This document shows, in pieces, positions 7,810 to 18,167 of a DNA stretch of 64,000 nucleotides (positions are counted from its first letter, which is position 1; every line of letters starts with the position of its first letter). Under the pieces are notes generated by a model. It saw only the letters and a program-made list of their open reading frames with translations. It had not been told where the DNA came from and ran no database searches. The translations under genes and the position numbers were made by a program. Location: assembly GCA_029782215.1 (NCBI GenBank), contig JAKOVD010000032.1, positions 1 through 64,000 on the forward strand, in the 5' to 3' direction. The DNA comes from Chloroflexota bacterium. GTDB taxonomy: Bacteria > Chloroflexota > Anaerolineae > J102.

Positions 7810-10674
7810 GTGGTCCGGGACCCTCAGGCTGGTAGCGCCAGGGTGGGAATCTCAGGGCAGCGCCGCCTTTCCGCTGCCGAGCTGCGCCACCGCCTCGATC
7901 CCTGGTTGATCGCGGCGGCCGCATTGGCCCTGATCCCGGCCCTGGCGATGACCAGGCCGGGCATTCCGCACACTGCGGACGGCTACGTCCATCTCCTGCG
8001 CACGCTGGAGGTCCGGGAGTTGCTGCAGTCCAGGGTGCTTTATCCCCGTTGGGCGCCGGACTTCTACTTCGGCTACGGTTATCCCTTTTTCAACTTCTAT
8101 GCCGGCGGCGCCCATTGGCTGGCGGCAGTGGCTGCAATGGGCGGGTTGGGCGTACTCGGCGGCGTAACGGCGCTCCAGATCACAGCCCTGTTTCTCTACC
8201 CGGTAGGCGCCTATCTGGCCGCCCGTGCACTCTATCCGGCCGTCAGCGGGACCGCACGGCCTGCGGCCCTGGCAGCCGCTGCGGTCTATCTTTATGCCCC
8301 CTTCCGGTTCCGGGAGCTGTTTCAGCAGGGCAACCTCTCACAGCTCGTGGCCCTGGCTCTGCTGCCCTGGTGTGCCTGGCTGCTGGCCAGGGCCACGATC
8401 CGCGCCGACCTGCGGTGGAGCGCTGCGGCCGGCCTGGCGTTGGGCGCCCTTGTCTACGCACACCACCCGAGTGCGTTTCTCGGCTACCCCTTCCTGGCAG
8501 CTTATGCGGTCACCGTAGCCCTGATCGGAGCGGGAAGACAGGGACGATGGCTCGGACGTCGCCTGGCGGCAGCGCTGGCTCCGTTTGGCGTAGGCGTGCT
8601 CCTCAGCGCGCCATTCTGGTTGCCGTCGCTCGTGGAACTGCGCGATGCCGGCATTGCCGCCATCGCCGCTGGAATGTTCAACGTCCGGGTCAACCTTCTG
8701 CCCCTAGCCGAGCTTCTTGCACCCGCCCGCGTCCTGGATGACACAGCCCTGAACCCACCGCAGCCCAACAGCCTGGGCAATGCCCAGGCGCTGTTGGCAC
8801 TGGCAGGACTGGCCGCAGCGCTCGCCTGGCTGCGGGCGCCGGGAGGGAAGGCAGATAGCCTCAGTGCAGAAATCCCCTGGACGGAGCGCCAGGCAGGGTG
8901 GACGCTGCTGTTTGTGACAGGCCTGCTGATTCTGGCCCTCTTCCTCATCCTGCCCTTTGCAGCGCCCGTTTGGGAGGCGCTGCCGCTGGCTCGTTTCATC
9001 GCCTTCCCCTGGCGCCTGCTCGGTCCCGCCCTCCTGTGGGCGGCGCTCCTGGGCGGCGCCGCGCTCTATCTTGTTCCCAGCCGGCTGCGCACGCCTGCCC
9101 TGCTGGCGCTGCTCGTCCTGATCCCGCTCAGCGTTGCCACCTACCTGTTCCCCCGTCCTTTTGCGCCGGTCGCCGAGCCCACTACCGCCGATATCGCCCG
9201 CTACGAGCTGGAGGGAGGAGCGCGTGCGACCGCCAGTGCCAACGAGTACCTGCCGCGATGGGTGGCAGACCCCAACCCCCCTACCAACATGGCCGAGGTG
9301 ATACGGGAGGGCAGACTGCCTGATCCCCTCGATCGCAGCACCTTGCCTTCAGGTAGTGCGGCGGTCTGGACCGCTCACAGCCCCCTGTCCGACGACTACC
9401 AGCTTGACCTGCCTGCGACCGCGCCGGTAACGTTGCGGCGCTTTTTCTTTCCCGGCTGGCGCGCTGCGATCGACGGCCAACTCACCCCGATCACAGCGTC
9501 CTCCCCGTACGGGCTGATCGGGGTGACGGTACCGGCAGGGAGACACAGCCTGGAGGTGAGCTTTGGCGCCACATCACCTCGCCGCGTGGGCGCGGGGCTT
9601 GCCCTGGCCGGCTGTGTGGCCACCGCCGCTCTGTGGTGGACGGGGACGAGAAGGCGCATCATCAGCGGCCGCAGCACCGAAGATACCGCCCCAGGCTGGC
9701 GCCCGGCCCTGGTTGCCCTGGGAACGATTCTCGTCGTGACGGCCGCGGCCGCGCTGGTGATCGGGCCGCACACCCACTTGTTTCGCACCCGATCTCCGGT
9801 CGAAGCGCCTGCAACCATGCAGCATCCAGTCCACGCCCGTTTTGCCAACGACGTCGAGCTGATCGGGTACGACCTGGACGACCACGCGCCGCAGCAGGGG
9901 GGGACGCTGGCAGTGCGCCTCTACTGGCGGGCGCTGACGCCGCAGGCGGCGAACGTCCGGCCCTTTGTCCACCTGGACGCCGTCACCGGCGACGAAACCT
10001 GGGCCAACGAGACCAAGGTCCATCCCGGCGACAAGCCCAGCAGCCGCTGGACGCCTGGTTTCTACGTGGTAGACGACTACCGGTTGCTCCTGCCGGCGGA
10101 AACACCGCCGTTGGCCGCCAACGTGCGCACGGGACTGATCGATCCCAGCGCGAAGTTGGTGCCTCTGGCCGCAGGCGGCGACACCCTCACACTGGCGGGC
10201 GTCACCATCCGTGAGCGTCATCCGATGAGGCTGGAAACGGCGCCGGGACATGGACAAAGCTACGCCATTGGCGACAGCATCAGGCTGGTCGGCCACGCTA
10301 TCACCACGAGGAAACCGTCCCCCGAGAGCGACGCCACTGGCCCATCGCTGGACGTCACCCTCTACTGGCAGGCGATAAGCAGACCGCCAGCCGATTACAC
10401 CGTGTTCGCGCAGGTGTTCGACCGCAGCGGGCAAAAGATCGCGCAGGTTGACGGCCCACCCGTGGGAGGTCGCTATCCGAGCAGCGCCTGGACGCCCGGC
10501 CAGATCGTGGTCGACAGCCGCGCCATTGCGCTGCCGAAGGGCGTCGACCCCGCCGGCGTGCAGGTGGCTGTAGGGCTGTACACCCCAGCCGACGGCGTGC
10601 GCCTGCCCATCACAGACGCCCAGGGTGCACGGCTTTCCGACGACCAGGTCTTGCTCATGCTCGACCCTTCGTAG
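7810..10674 (+). CDS. PTPS_related-type polytopic membrane protein with tandem beta-sandwich tail
   Basis: A 954-residue protein. After a short cytoplasmic lead, residues 30-480 form many hydrophobic segments. An early extracytoplasmic loop PHTADGYVHLLRTLEVRELL and PDFYFGYGYPFFNFYAGG match the 6-pyruvoyl-tetrahydropterin-synthase-related membrane family, whose architecture recalls GT-C glycosyltransferases (family knowledge). A membrane-proximal domain (about 470-600) is followed by another helix and two related beta-sandwich units (about 675-790 and 815-945), each with a pattern like LYWRALTP / LYWQAISR and W-T-P-G. The GTG start follows the GT2 stop by three bases. A lipid-linked sugar transferase or surface glycan modifier is likely; the substrate is unknown. 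Confidence 0.75.
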   Translation: MVRDPQAGSARVGISGQRRLSAAELRHRLDPWLIAAAALALIPALAMTRPGIPHTADGYVHLLRTLEVRELLQSRVLYPRWAPDFYFGYGYPFFNFYAGGAHWLAAVAAMGGLGVLGGVTALQITALFLYPVGAYLAARALYPAVSGTARPAALAAAAVYLYAPFRFRELFQQGNLSQLVALALLPWCAWLLARATIRADLRWSAAAGLALGALVYAHHPSAFLGYPFLAAYAVTVALIGAGRQGRWLGRRLAAALAPFGVGVLLSAPFWLPSLVELRDAGIAAIAAGMFNVRVNLLPLAELLAPARVLDDTALNPPQPNSLGNAQALLALAGLAAALAWLRAPGGKADSLSAEIPWTERQAGWTLLFVTGLLILALFLILPFAAPVWEALPLARFIAFPWRLLGPALLWAALLGGAALYLVPSRLRTPALLALLVLIPLSVATYLFPRPFAPVAEPTTADIARYELEGGARATASANEYLPRWVADPNPPTNMAEVIREGRLPDPLDRSTLPSGSAAVWTAHSPLSDDYQLDLPATAPVTLRRFFFPGWRAAIDGQLTPITASSPYGLIGVTVPAGRHSLEVSFGATSPRRVGAGLALAGCVATAALWWTGTRRRIISGRSTEDTAPGWRPALVALGTILVVTAAAALVIGPHTHLFRTRSPVEAPATMQHPVHARFANDVELIGYDLDDHAPQQGGTLAVRLYWRALTPQAANVRPFVHLDAVTGDETWANETKVHPGDKPSSRWTPGFYVVDDYRLLLPAETPPLAANVRTGLIDPSAKLVPLAAGGDTLTLAGVTIRERHPMRLETAPGHGQSYAIGDSIRLVGHAITTRKPSPESDATGPSLDVTLYWQAISRPPADYTVFAQVFDRSGQKIAQVDGPPVGGRYPSSAWTPGQIVVDSRAIALPKGVDPAGVQVAVGLYTPADGVRLPITDAQGARLSDDQVLLMLDPS

Positions 10675-10754
10675 GCCTTGCGGTCTCTCATCAGGTGGCT
10701 GCACTGCCAATCTCAGACAGCGTGCCAGGCGCGTTGCAGGGTAGGACTGCGCTT

Positions 10755-10783
10755 TTGCGGTGCATGGGCTGGCGTGGCATGAT
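10755..10783 (+). promoter_or_regulatory. Candidate promoter of the phosphodiester-glycosidase-like gene
   Basis: TTGCGG (10755-10760), a 17-base spacer and CATGAT (10778-10783) lie 67 bases before the ATG at 10851. The boxes are moderate matches to consensus. Confidence 0.35.
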
Positions 10784-10850
10784 CGGGGGCGCCAGCAAGT
10801 GCTTGCGGCCGGAAAGACCGTGAAACGGAATGGCTGGTGAGGTGAACACA

Positions 10851-12233
10851 ATGTCTCATAGCTCTGCGTCAAACGCCAGCGCACCGAAGCGCCGCAGCCG
10901 GTGGTTGCTGTTGCCGCTAGCCGTGTTGGCCTGCCTGATAGTCGCCGTGGCGGCCGGGCCCGCTTTCATCCAGGCGCACCCCGATGTCATCACCAATGCC
11001 GTTGACTGGGTGCGCGAGGCCGTGGGTCCCCAACCCGTGGCGCTTGTCGAGAGCGTTTACTATCGGGAAGTCGACCTCGTGGATCGCCTGCGCTATCGTA
11101 TGACCGGCCAGGGACCCGAGTGGCAGCTCAACGATAAAGTCGTTCGCGCGGCGCCCCCGGCCCAAGCCGCACAGCCGGGCATCCATCCCGCCCCGGCCGC
11201 GACCCCAGCACCGGCCAAAACCCAGCCCAAAGCTGCCGGCGCCGACAGAGGAGTTCACGCCATCGCCGCGCCTTCCGGCACGAAACGAGCCCTGCCCACC
11301 GCCCCCGCGGCAAACCCGCAACCCGCGCCGGCAGGACCGCCTGACGCCCTGCAGCCGATCATCGCCGATGGCGCCGCACCCGGCGAGGGCATGTGGCAGC
11401 CCCTGACAACGCTGGGACAGCCGCCCTCGGAATCACCGCTCCTCTGGCAGACCTTCATCCGGCCCGACCCCAGCCGCCCCTTTGCGGCGGTGGCGTTGGT
11501 CGCCATGGACCTCAGCCGCAGCCAGCTGCACCTGGTGGCCGGAGCCAAGGAGCCGGTGGCGAATCCCCCGCGCACGGAGGCGCGACCCGGTGTCATTCCC
11601 CGCGACGTTCAGACCAGCGGCCAGTTGCTGGCGGCGTGGAACGGAGGCTTCAAGGCGGTCAATGGTCACTACGGCATGATGACGGATGGAGTCGTCTGGC
11701 TCCCGCCGATCGAGGGAATGGGCACCGCTGCCGTTGACAACAACGGTCACGTGCTGATCGGCGCCTGGGGCAGGGGTGTGGACCCCAAGGGGCCTTGGCA
11801 GGCCTGGCGGCAGAATAATCCGCCCCTGATCGAGAACGGCGTCGTCAATCCTGACGTGATCAAGCAGGCAAACACCATTCGCTGGGGCGCCGCCCTGGAC
11901 GGCACGGTGTCCATCTGGCGATCGGGGATGGGAACGACCCCGGACGGTCGCTGGCTGATCTACGCTGCGGGCAATTCCCTCTCTGTGCAGACGCTCACTG
12001 AGGCGCTCAAGGCAGCGGGCGTCAACAACGCCATGCAGCTCGACGTCAACATGAGTTTCGAGCGCTTCGACACTTTCAGCGCCCAACCGCAACCGGTCCC
12101 GAAATCAAGTACGCACGAAACCCTCCCGGTGACGGCCGTCAAGCTGATCAAGCAGATGCAGGGCAACAGCGCCCAGTGGTTATTGCCCTACGATCGGGAC
12201 TTCTTCTACCTGACCTACCGGTCGCCTTCGTGA
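10851..12233 (+). CDS. Exported phosphodiester-glycosidase (NAGPA-like) domain protein
   Basis: A 460-residue protein with an N-terminal membrane anchor (WLLLPLAVLACLIVAVAAG), an extracytoplasmic region with a Pro/Ala-rich linker at about 110-175, and a C-terminal domain. In that domain LAAWNGGFKAVNGHYGMMTDG, WGAALDGTVSIW and NNAMQLDVNMSF resemble the phosphodiester glycosidase/NAGPA family. Eukaryotic NAGPA uncovers mannose-6-phosphate; bacterial members are thought to cleave sugar-phosphodiester linkages in surface polymers. The ATG at 10851 is preferred over 10830 because GGTGAGGTG is suitably placed. The gene is convergent with the membrane transferase at 12354. Confidence 0.75.
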   Translation: MSHSSASNASAPKRRSRWLLLPLAVLACLIVAVAAGPAFIQAHPDVITNAVDWVREAVGPQPVALVESVYYREVDLVDRLRYRMTGQGPEWQLNDKVVRAAPPAQAAQPGIHPAPAATPAPAKTQPKAAGADRGVHAIAAPSGTKRALPTAPAANPQPAPAGPPDALQPIIADGAAPGEGMWQPLTTLGQPPSESPLLWQTFIRPDPSRPFAAVALVAMDLSRSQLHLVAGAKEPVANPPRTEARPGVIPRDVQTSGQLLAAWNGGFKAVNGHYGMMTDGVVWLPPIEGMGTAAVDNNGHVLIGAWGRGVDPKGPWQAWRQNNPPLIENGVVNPDVIKQANTIRWGAALDGTVSIWRSGMGTTPDGRWLIYAAGNSLSVQTLTEALKAAGVNNAMQLDVNMSFERFDTFSAQPQPVPKSSTHETLPVTAVKLIKQMQGNSAQWLLPYDRDFFYLTYRSPS

Positions 12234-12353
12234 GCCACCTGCTGGAGACTATTGTGTCGTCCTCTACCGGGCTGTCGCCGGGCCCTCCGCGCCCGTCCCT
12301 GGCAGGCTGTTGGCTGCGAATCGGCAGGCGGCGCTTTCCCAAACGCCGGAGCG

Positions 12354-13943
12354 CTACCTGGTGAGTCGATAGACCAAGGTCGTGCGCCGGGGATCCGAGA
12401 AGGTCGCCAGGTACTGGAGTTCTGGCGGCGCCGTCGCCGGGTCTCCCAGCGCCGCCAGTTGGGGGCGCAGTTGGGCCAGTTCCCAACTATCGGTGACCAC
12501 ATACCGGACACCGTGCGCCCGAGCATAGGCCAGCACCTCCTCCCAGGTGGCGTTGGGAAAGGGCACGTCCGGTCGATCGGCGTAGAGAGCGACCTCACTG
12601 TTGCGCGTCATCACCGGCGCCCCTAGTTCGGCATGCTCTCGCAGCCACCGTCCGGCCGCCTGATGTGAGGGTACCAGGTCGGCCTGGCCGGCGCGAGCAG
12701 CGTTGAATTCGCCCCAAACTCCGCTCAACAGGACGACGGCAATGACAAGCACGGCCCACACCTTGCCCAGCCATTTCACCCGCGGCCAGAGATTGGCCAA
12801 AACCTCGCCCCAGTCGATGGCATGCCAGGCTCCGCGGCTGACCCAAACCAGGGCCAATGGCACGAGGGGAACCAGCAGCCGCGGCTGCGTGTGGAACAGC
12901 GGGATGGCGGCCAAGGGCAGCAGGGCGCTGATCCAAAAGGCCTCGGCACGAGCACGGCGGCAATCCCAGAAGCGGCCGAGTAGTCCCAGGACAATCAACG
13001 CCAGGGCCAACATTCCCAGCAGCGGATTCAGAAGCGCCAGGGGCACCTTGGCCAGGTTCAGGTAAAGACGGTGTGCAAACCCGTTTGGGTCCGTTCGCAG
13101 GGCGTTAAGCAGGCTGGCATCGAACCGTTCGGGCGACAGCCACATGATCTCTGAACCTGTGGAGTCAAGCGCGGCGGCGTAGTCGTTGCCCTGACCACTG
13201 CCCTGTTCGGTAATGCGCATCCCCAGGGAAAGGGTGATGTCGGTCTTGCCGCTCACCAGCAGCCGGCCGCTTTGCCGGGAGAGATAGGCCCAGTAGGGCG
13301 CCGCCACCACCAAGAAAGCCAGCACGAACGCCAGTAGCGGCAGCCAAGGACGCCGTCGCCAGAGTACGATTGCCAGCACCAAGACAAGATACATTGCCCA
13401 CCAGATCATGCCTTCAGGTCGGCTCAGATAGGCGAGTGCAAACGCGAACCCGGCGGCAGCCCCGGGGCGCCAGCCCGGCCGCGTAAGCAGGCGCCACGTG
13501 GCCCAGAGACCTGCCAGCAGGAAGGCAATGAAGACCGACTCGGTGACGCTGCCCCAGTAGAGCGGCCAGACGGCCAGGGCAGGGGAGACAGCCGCCAGCA
13601 CGCCCGCCAAGACGGCGATGCGCCTGCTGCCGGTGACTTCGTAGCTCAACCCATACAACAGTCCGCAAAGCATTGCTCCCGCCAGCACCTGCCAGACCGC
13701 CAGCGCCCCATCCTCGGGCGCACCTGCGGCCAGGGCCGCCGCGGCCAACAAGGGCACAGCGGGCGGGGTCATGATCTCCGGCACGCCGAACACCTGGTAT
13801 CCGTCCCCGCGGCGCAGGTTGCGTGCCAGGATCAGGTAGTCCGGCTCGTCCCAGCGTACGGTACGCGGTTGCAGAGCCCATGGCGTCCGGCACACCACTG
13901 CGAGCATCACGATCACAAAGGCGATCAGCAGTGTATTTCTCAT
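12354..13943 (-). CDS. GT39/ArnT-like polytopic glycosyltransferase
   Basis: A 529-residue membrane protein with about eleven hydrophobic segments. The first extracytoplasmic loop carries RWDEPDYLILARNLRRGDGY (D32-E33), matching the conserved acidic motif of PMT/ArnT-type GT-C enzymes that use polyprenyl-phosphate sugars. SRPEGMIWW at about 170 and a soluble C-terminal region (about 430-529), ending in a VRYVVTDSWEL-like segment, fit the family. It is divergent from the ABC operon at 14185 and convergent with the phosphodiester-glycosidase gene. The likely job is transfer of sugars to lipid or protein outside the membrane; donor and acceptor are unknown. Confidence 0.8.
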   Translation of the reverse strand: MRNTLLIAFVIVMLAVVCRTPWALQPRTVRWDEPDYLILARNLRRGDGYQVFGVPEIMTPPAVPLLAAAALAAGAPEDGALAVWQVLAGAMLCGLLYGLSYEVTGSRRIAVLAGVLAAVSPALAVWPLYWGSVTESVFIAFLLAGLWATWRLLTRPGWRPGAAAGFAFALAYLSRPEGMIWWAMYLVLVLAIVLWRRRPWLPLLAFVLAFLVVAAPYWAYLSRQSGRLLVSGKTDITLSLGMRITEQGSGQGNDYAAALDSTGSEIMWLSPERFDASLLNALRTDPNGFAHRLYLNLAKVPLALLNPLLGMLALALIVLGLLGRFWDCRRARAEAFWISALLPLAAIPLFHTQPRLLVPLVPLALVWVSRGAWHAIDWGEVLANLWPRVKWLGKVWAVLVIAVVLLSGVWGEFNAARAGQADLVPSHQAAGRWLREHAELGAPVMTRNSEVALYADRPDVPFPNATWEEVLAYARAHGVRYVVTDSWELAQLRPQLAALGDPATAPPELQYLATFSDPRRTTLVYRLTR

Positions 13944-14056
13944 GGCAGGTTGATGTTGCAGGTACCATTTTCGCGCTGGCAGACGCCGGGCGGCAAGAGC
14001 CGCAAACTGGCGAGACCGTCCATGATGGAAGGAGCTTCATGCCCCATCTGCGTGAG

Positions 14057-14085
14057 TTGCTTGTGCTGTGCCTCTTGCATAGAAT
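14057..14085 (+). promoter_or_regulatory. Sigma70-like promoter of the gliding-type ABC operon
   Basis: TTGCTT (14057-14062), a 17-base spacer and TAGAAT (14080-14085). The predicted start, about 14092, leaves a leader of about 93 bases before the GTG at 14185. Confidence 0.55.
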
Positions 14086-14184
14086 GGTCTCAACATCTCC
14101 CATAGCACCCTTTGGCCCTGCCAACATGCCCCGGAACGTGACAGCTCCGTGGATGCGGCGGGGCTGATTTTTGGAGGTCGTTTC

Positions 14185-15114
<930 letters not shown>

Positions 15115-15235
15115 TGCGTAATGCGTACTACGTACTACGTGAGAATAGACACGTAACACGCAACACGCAACAATCATCGTATCAAGCCAATTCTCACGCA
15201 TCACGCATTACGCATTGCATAGTACGCATTACGCA
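15115..15235. repeat. 121-bp MITE-like element with 16-bp terminal inverted repeats
   Basis: TGCGTAATGCGTACTA at 15115-15130 is the exact reverse complement of the sequence at 15220-15235. Inside, CGTGAGAAT (15138-15146) pairs with ATTCTCACG (15190-15198). Further ACGCATTACGCA- and ACACGCAACACGCAA-like short repeats fill the element. It begins on the base after the ATPase stop codon. No open frame lies inside. Confidence 0.7.
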
Positions 15236-15273
15236 GGATTTCCCACACACTGGGCTGTCAATATCTCCTTCCC

Positions 15274-18165
15274 ATGAAACAGACCCTTTCCATCACCCGC
15301 AAAGAACTCGCCGCCTACTTCGGCTCGCCGATGGCGCTGATTTTTATCGGCGTCTTCCTGGCCCTGGCGCTTTTCTCGCTTTTCTGGGTCGATGCCTTCT
15401 TCGCCCGCAGCATCGCCGATGTCCGACCCCTGTTCAGCAGCCTGCCTGTGCTCCTCATCCTCCTGGTGGCGGCCCTGACCATGCGCCAGTGGAGCGACGA
15501 GGAAGAGACGGGCACCCTGGAAGTGCTGCTCACCCTGCCGGTGAGCCCCTGGCAGTTGGTGCTGGGTAAGTTCCTGGCCGTCATGGCCATGGTGGCCGTG
15601 ACCTTGGGCCTGACCCTCTTCATCCCCATCACCGTGTCGCTGTTGGGCAACCTGGACTGGGGGCCGGTGCTGGGCGGCTACCTGGCGGCGCTGCTCCTGG
15701 CCGCCGCCTACACCGCCATCGGTCTCTTCATCTCCTCACGCACCGACAACTCGCTGGTGGCGCTCGTCCTCACCATGGTGGTATCGGGCTTGCTCTACCT
15801 GGTGGGCTCGGCGACGGTGGTGGACAACGCGCCGCCGGCAGTAGCCTCGGTCCTGCGGGCGCTCGGCGCCGGCAGTCGCTTCGACAGCATCCTGCGCGGG
15901 GTGGTAGACCTGCGCGACCTGATCTACTACCTGTCGCTGACGGTCTTCTTCCTGGTGCTCAACGCCGTCTCGATCGACAGCAAGCGCTGGAGCCACGGCG
16001 CGAACACCCTGGGCTACCGCCGCCGGCTGTGGCTGGCCACGGCCCTGGTGGGCCTGAACTTGCTGGTCCTCAATCTCTGGATCGCCCCGCTCGCCGGGCT
16101 GCGCCTCGACCTCACCCAGGGTCGCGAATACAGCCTCTCGCAGCCTACGCGTGACGTGCTCAATGGCCTGAACGAACCGCTGCTGATCCGCGCGTATATC
16201 AGCGAGAAGACGCATCCGCTGCTGGCGCCGCTCGTGCCCACCGTGACCGACATGCTGCGCGAATACGAGATCGCCGGCAACGGGCGCGTCCAGGCCGAGG
16301 TGGTCGACCCCACGAAGAACCCCGACCTGGAGAAGGAAGCCAACCAGACCTACGGCATCCGTCCCACGCCCTTCCGCGTCGCCGGTCGCTACGAAGACAC
16401 GATCATCAACTCCTACTTCGACATCCTCATCCGCTACGGCGACCAGAGCGAGGTCATCAACTTCCAGGACCTGATCGAGGTCGATCCCCACCCGGATGGC
16501 ACGCTGGATGTGCGGCTGCGCAACTTCGAGTATGACCTGACCCGGGCGCTCACCAAGGTCGTCCAGGGCTTCCAAAGCACCGACGCCGTGCTGGCCGCCC
16601 TGGACAAGCCGGCCCAGCTCACGCTCTATGCCTCGCCCGCCACGCTGCCGCCGGCGCTCAAGGCCGTTCCGGCCACCATTGCCCAGGTCGCCGGCGATCT
16701 GGCAGGCAAATCGAAGGGCAAGCTGGTCTTCACGCAGGTGGACCCCACGGCTGCGGGCAGCACGGTGACCCCGCAGTGGCTGCAGGAGACCTACGGCATC
16801 CAGCCCTTTGCGGTGTCGCCCTTCTCGCCGCAATCCTACTTCCTGCACCTGGTGCTCCAGGCAGGTGACAAGACGCAGATCGTCTACCCAGGGGCCAATG
16901 CCAGCGAAACGGAGGTGCGGACGGCGATCGAATCGGGTCTGAAGCGCAGCGCTTCCGGCTTCCTGAAAGTCGTCGGGTACTGGGCGCCGCCCGAAACGCC
17001 CACGCCCGATGCCTTCGGGCAGATGCAGCAGCCGCTCAGCACCTACCGCGGCATCCGGCAGCAGCTCGGCCGCGAATACGAGGTGCGCGACGTGGACCTG
17101 AGCACCGGGCAGGTGCCGGCCGGCATCGACACCCTGGTGCTGGTGGCGCCACAGAATCTGACCGACGTCGAGCGCTTCGCCATCGACCAGTTCCTGATGC
17201 GCGGCGGTTCGGTGGTGGCTGCCGCCGGGCACTACCTGCTCGGCCAGGACCAGATGTCAGGGCAGCTCACCCTGTCGCCGGTGGCCAACGGCATCGAGCC
17301 CCTGCTGGCGTCCTACGGCATCACCCTCTCCAACAGCATGGTCATGGACCTGCAGAACGAGCCCTTCCCGGTGCCGGTGGTGCGCAATGTCGGCGGCGCC
17401 CAGGTCCAGGAGATCCAGGCGGTGAACTACCCGCCGTTCGTGGATGTGCGTCGCGACCACATGGCGACCGACCATCCTGTCACCGCCAACCTTCCCGCCG
17501 TCACCATGAGCTGGTCCTCGCCCATCACCGTCGCCACCGGTTTGAAGGCGACCACGCTGCTCACCTCCAGCCCGCGGTCCTGGGAGACGGCCAACGGCAG
17601 CGCTCAGCCCGACCTCACCACGTATCCCCAGGTGGGGTTCCCGGTCGAGGGCAAAACCGGGCCGCGCCCCCTGGCCGTGGCCGTGCAGGGTAGCTTCACC
17701 AGCGCCTTCAAGGACAAGACGCTGCCGCCGCCGCCCGCCGGCGCAGCCAACCAGGGAGCCGCGCCGCCCGACGTCGCGGCCCTGCAGGCGGCGGCCGTCC
17801 ACCAGTCGCCCGAGGCGACGCGCCTGGTGCTCCTGGGCAGCAGTGAGTTCCTTGACGACGTGGTCCTGCAGCTTTCCTCCAGCCTCAATCCCGAAGGCTC
17901 ACTCCACAGCCTGCAGTTGATGCAGAACGCCGTCGATTGGTCGGTGCAGGACCTGAACCTGCTGGGCATTCGCGCCCGGGGCACCCAGGCGCGCATTCTC
18001 CGTCCCCTGTCGGAAAGCGACCAGCGATTCTGGGAGGTCTCGAACTACGTGGCCGGCCTGCTGATCTTGCTCGGCATCGGGCTGGTCTGGAACCTGCGCC
18101 GCCGCAACGAGAAGCCGATGGAACTGCTCCCGCCCGACCCTGCGACCGAGGAACAGGAGGTCTGA
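15274..18165 (+). CDS. Fused ABC-2 permease and GldG-type auxiliary protein (GldF-GldG fusion)
   Basis: A 963-residue protein. Residues 1-245 form a six-helix ABC-2 permease (MKQTLSITRKELAAYFGSPMAL start, then WSDEEETGTLEVLLTLPVS, the GldF hallmark). A further helix at about 260-280 leads into a large extracytoplasmic GldG-like region (about 290-920), with LDLTQGREYSLSQPTRDVLNGL and DTLVLVAPQNLTDVERFAIDQF. A final helix lies at about 930-950. In Flavobacterium GldF and GldG are separate proteins needed for gliding; here they are one chain. It is cotranscribed with the ATPase and DUF4340 protein. The exported substrate is unknown, and gliding should not be assumed. Confidence 0.85.
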   Translation: MKQTLSITRKELAAYFGSPMALIFIGVFLALALFSLFWVDAFFARSIADVRPLFSSLPVLLILLVAALTMRQWSDEEETGTLEVLLTLPVSPWQLVLGKFLAVMAMVAVTLGLTLFIPITVSLLGNLDWGPVLGGYLAALLLAAAYTAIGLFISSRTDNSLVALVLTMVVSGLLYLVGSATVVDNAPPAVASVLRALGAGSRFDSILRGVVDLRDLIYYLSLTVFFLVLNAVSIDSKRWSHGANTLGYRRRLWLATALVGLNLLVLNLWIAPLAGLRLDLTQGREYSLSQPTRDVLNGLNEPLLIRAYISEKTHPLLAPLVPTVTDMLREYEIAGNGRVQAEVVDPTKNPDLEKEANQTYGIRPTPFRVAGRYEDTIINSYFDILIRYGDQSEVINFQDLIEVDPHPDGTLDVRLRNFEYDLTRALTKVVQGFQSTDAVLAALDKPAQLTLYASPATLPPALKAVPATIAQVAGDLAGKSKGKLVFTQVDPTAAGSTVTPQWLQETYGIQPFAVSPFSPQSYFLHLVLQAGDKTQIVYPGANASETEVRTAIESGLKRSASGFLKVVGYWAPPETPTPDAFGQMQQPLSTYRGIRQQLGREYEVRDVDLSTGQVPAGIDTLVLVAPQNLTDVERFAIDQFLMRGGSVVAAAGHYLLGQDQMSGQLTLSPVANGIEPLLASYGITLSNSMVMDLQNEPFPVPVVRNVGGAQVQEIQAVNYPPFVDVRRDHMATDHPVTANLPAVTMSWSSPITVATGLKATTLLTSSPRSWETANGSAQPDLTTYPQVGFPVEGKTGPRPLAVAVQGSFTSAFKDKTLPPPPAGAANQGAAPPDVAALQAAAVHQSPEATRLVLLGSSEFLDDVVLQLSSSLNPEGSLHSLQLMQNAVDWSVQDLNLLGIRARGTQARILRPLSESDQRFWEVSNYVAGLLILLGIGLVWNLRRRNEKPMELLPPDPATEEQEV

Positions 18166-18167
18166 TC

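Noticed and set aside
15115..15235. CRISPR-like array in the repeat-rich gap
   Set aside because: The short repeats are not regularly spaced and there are no unique spacers or cas genes. The structure is a single inverted-repeat element.
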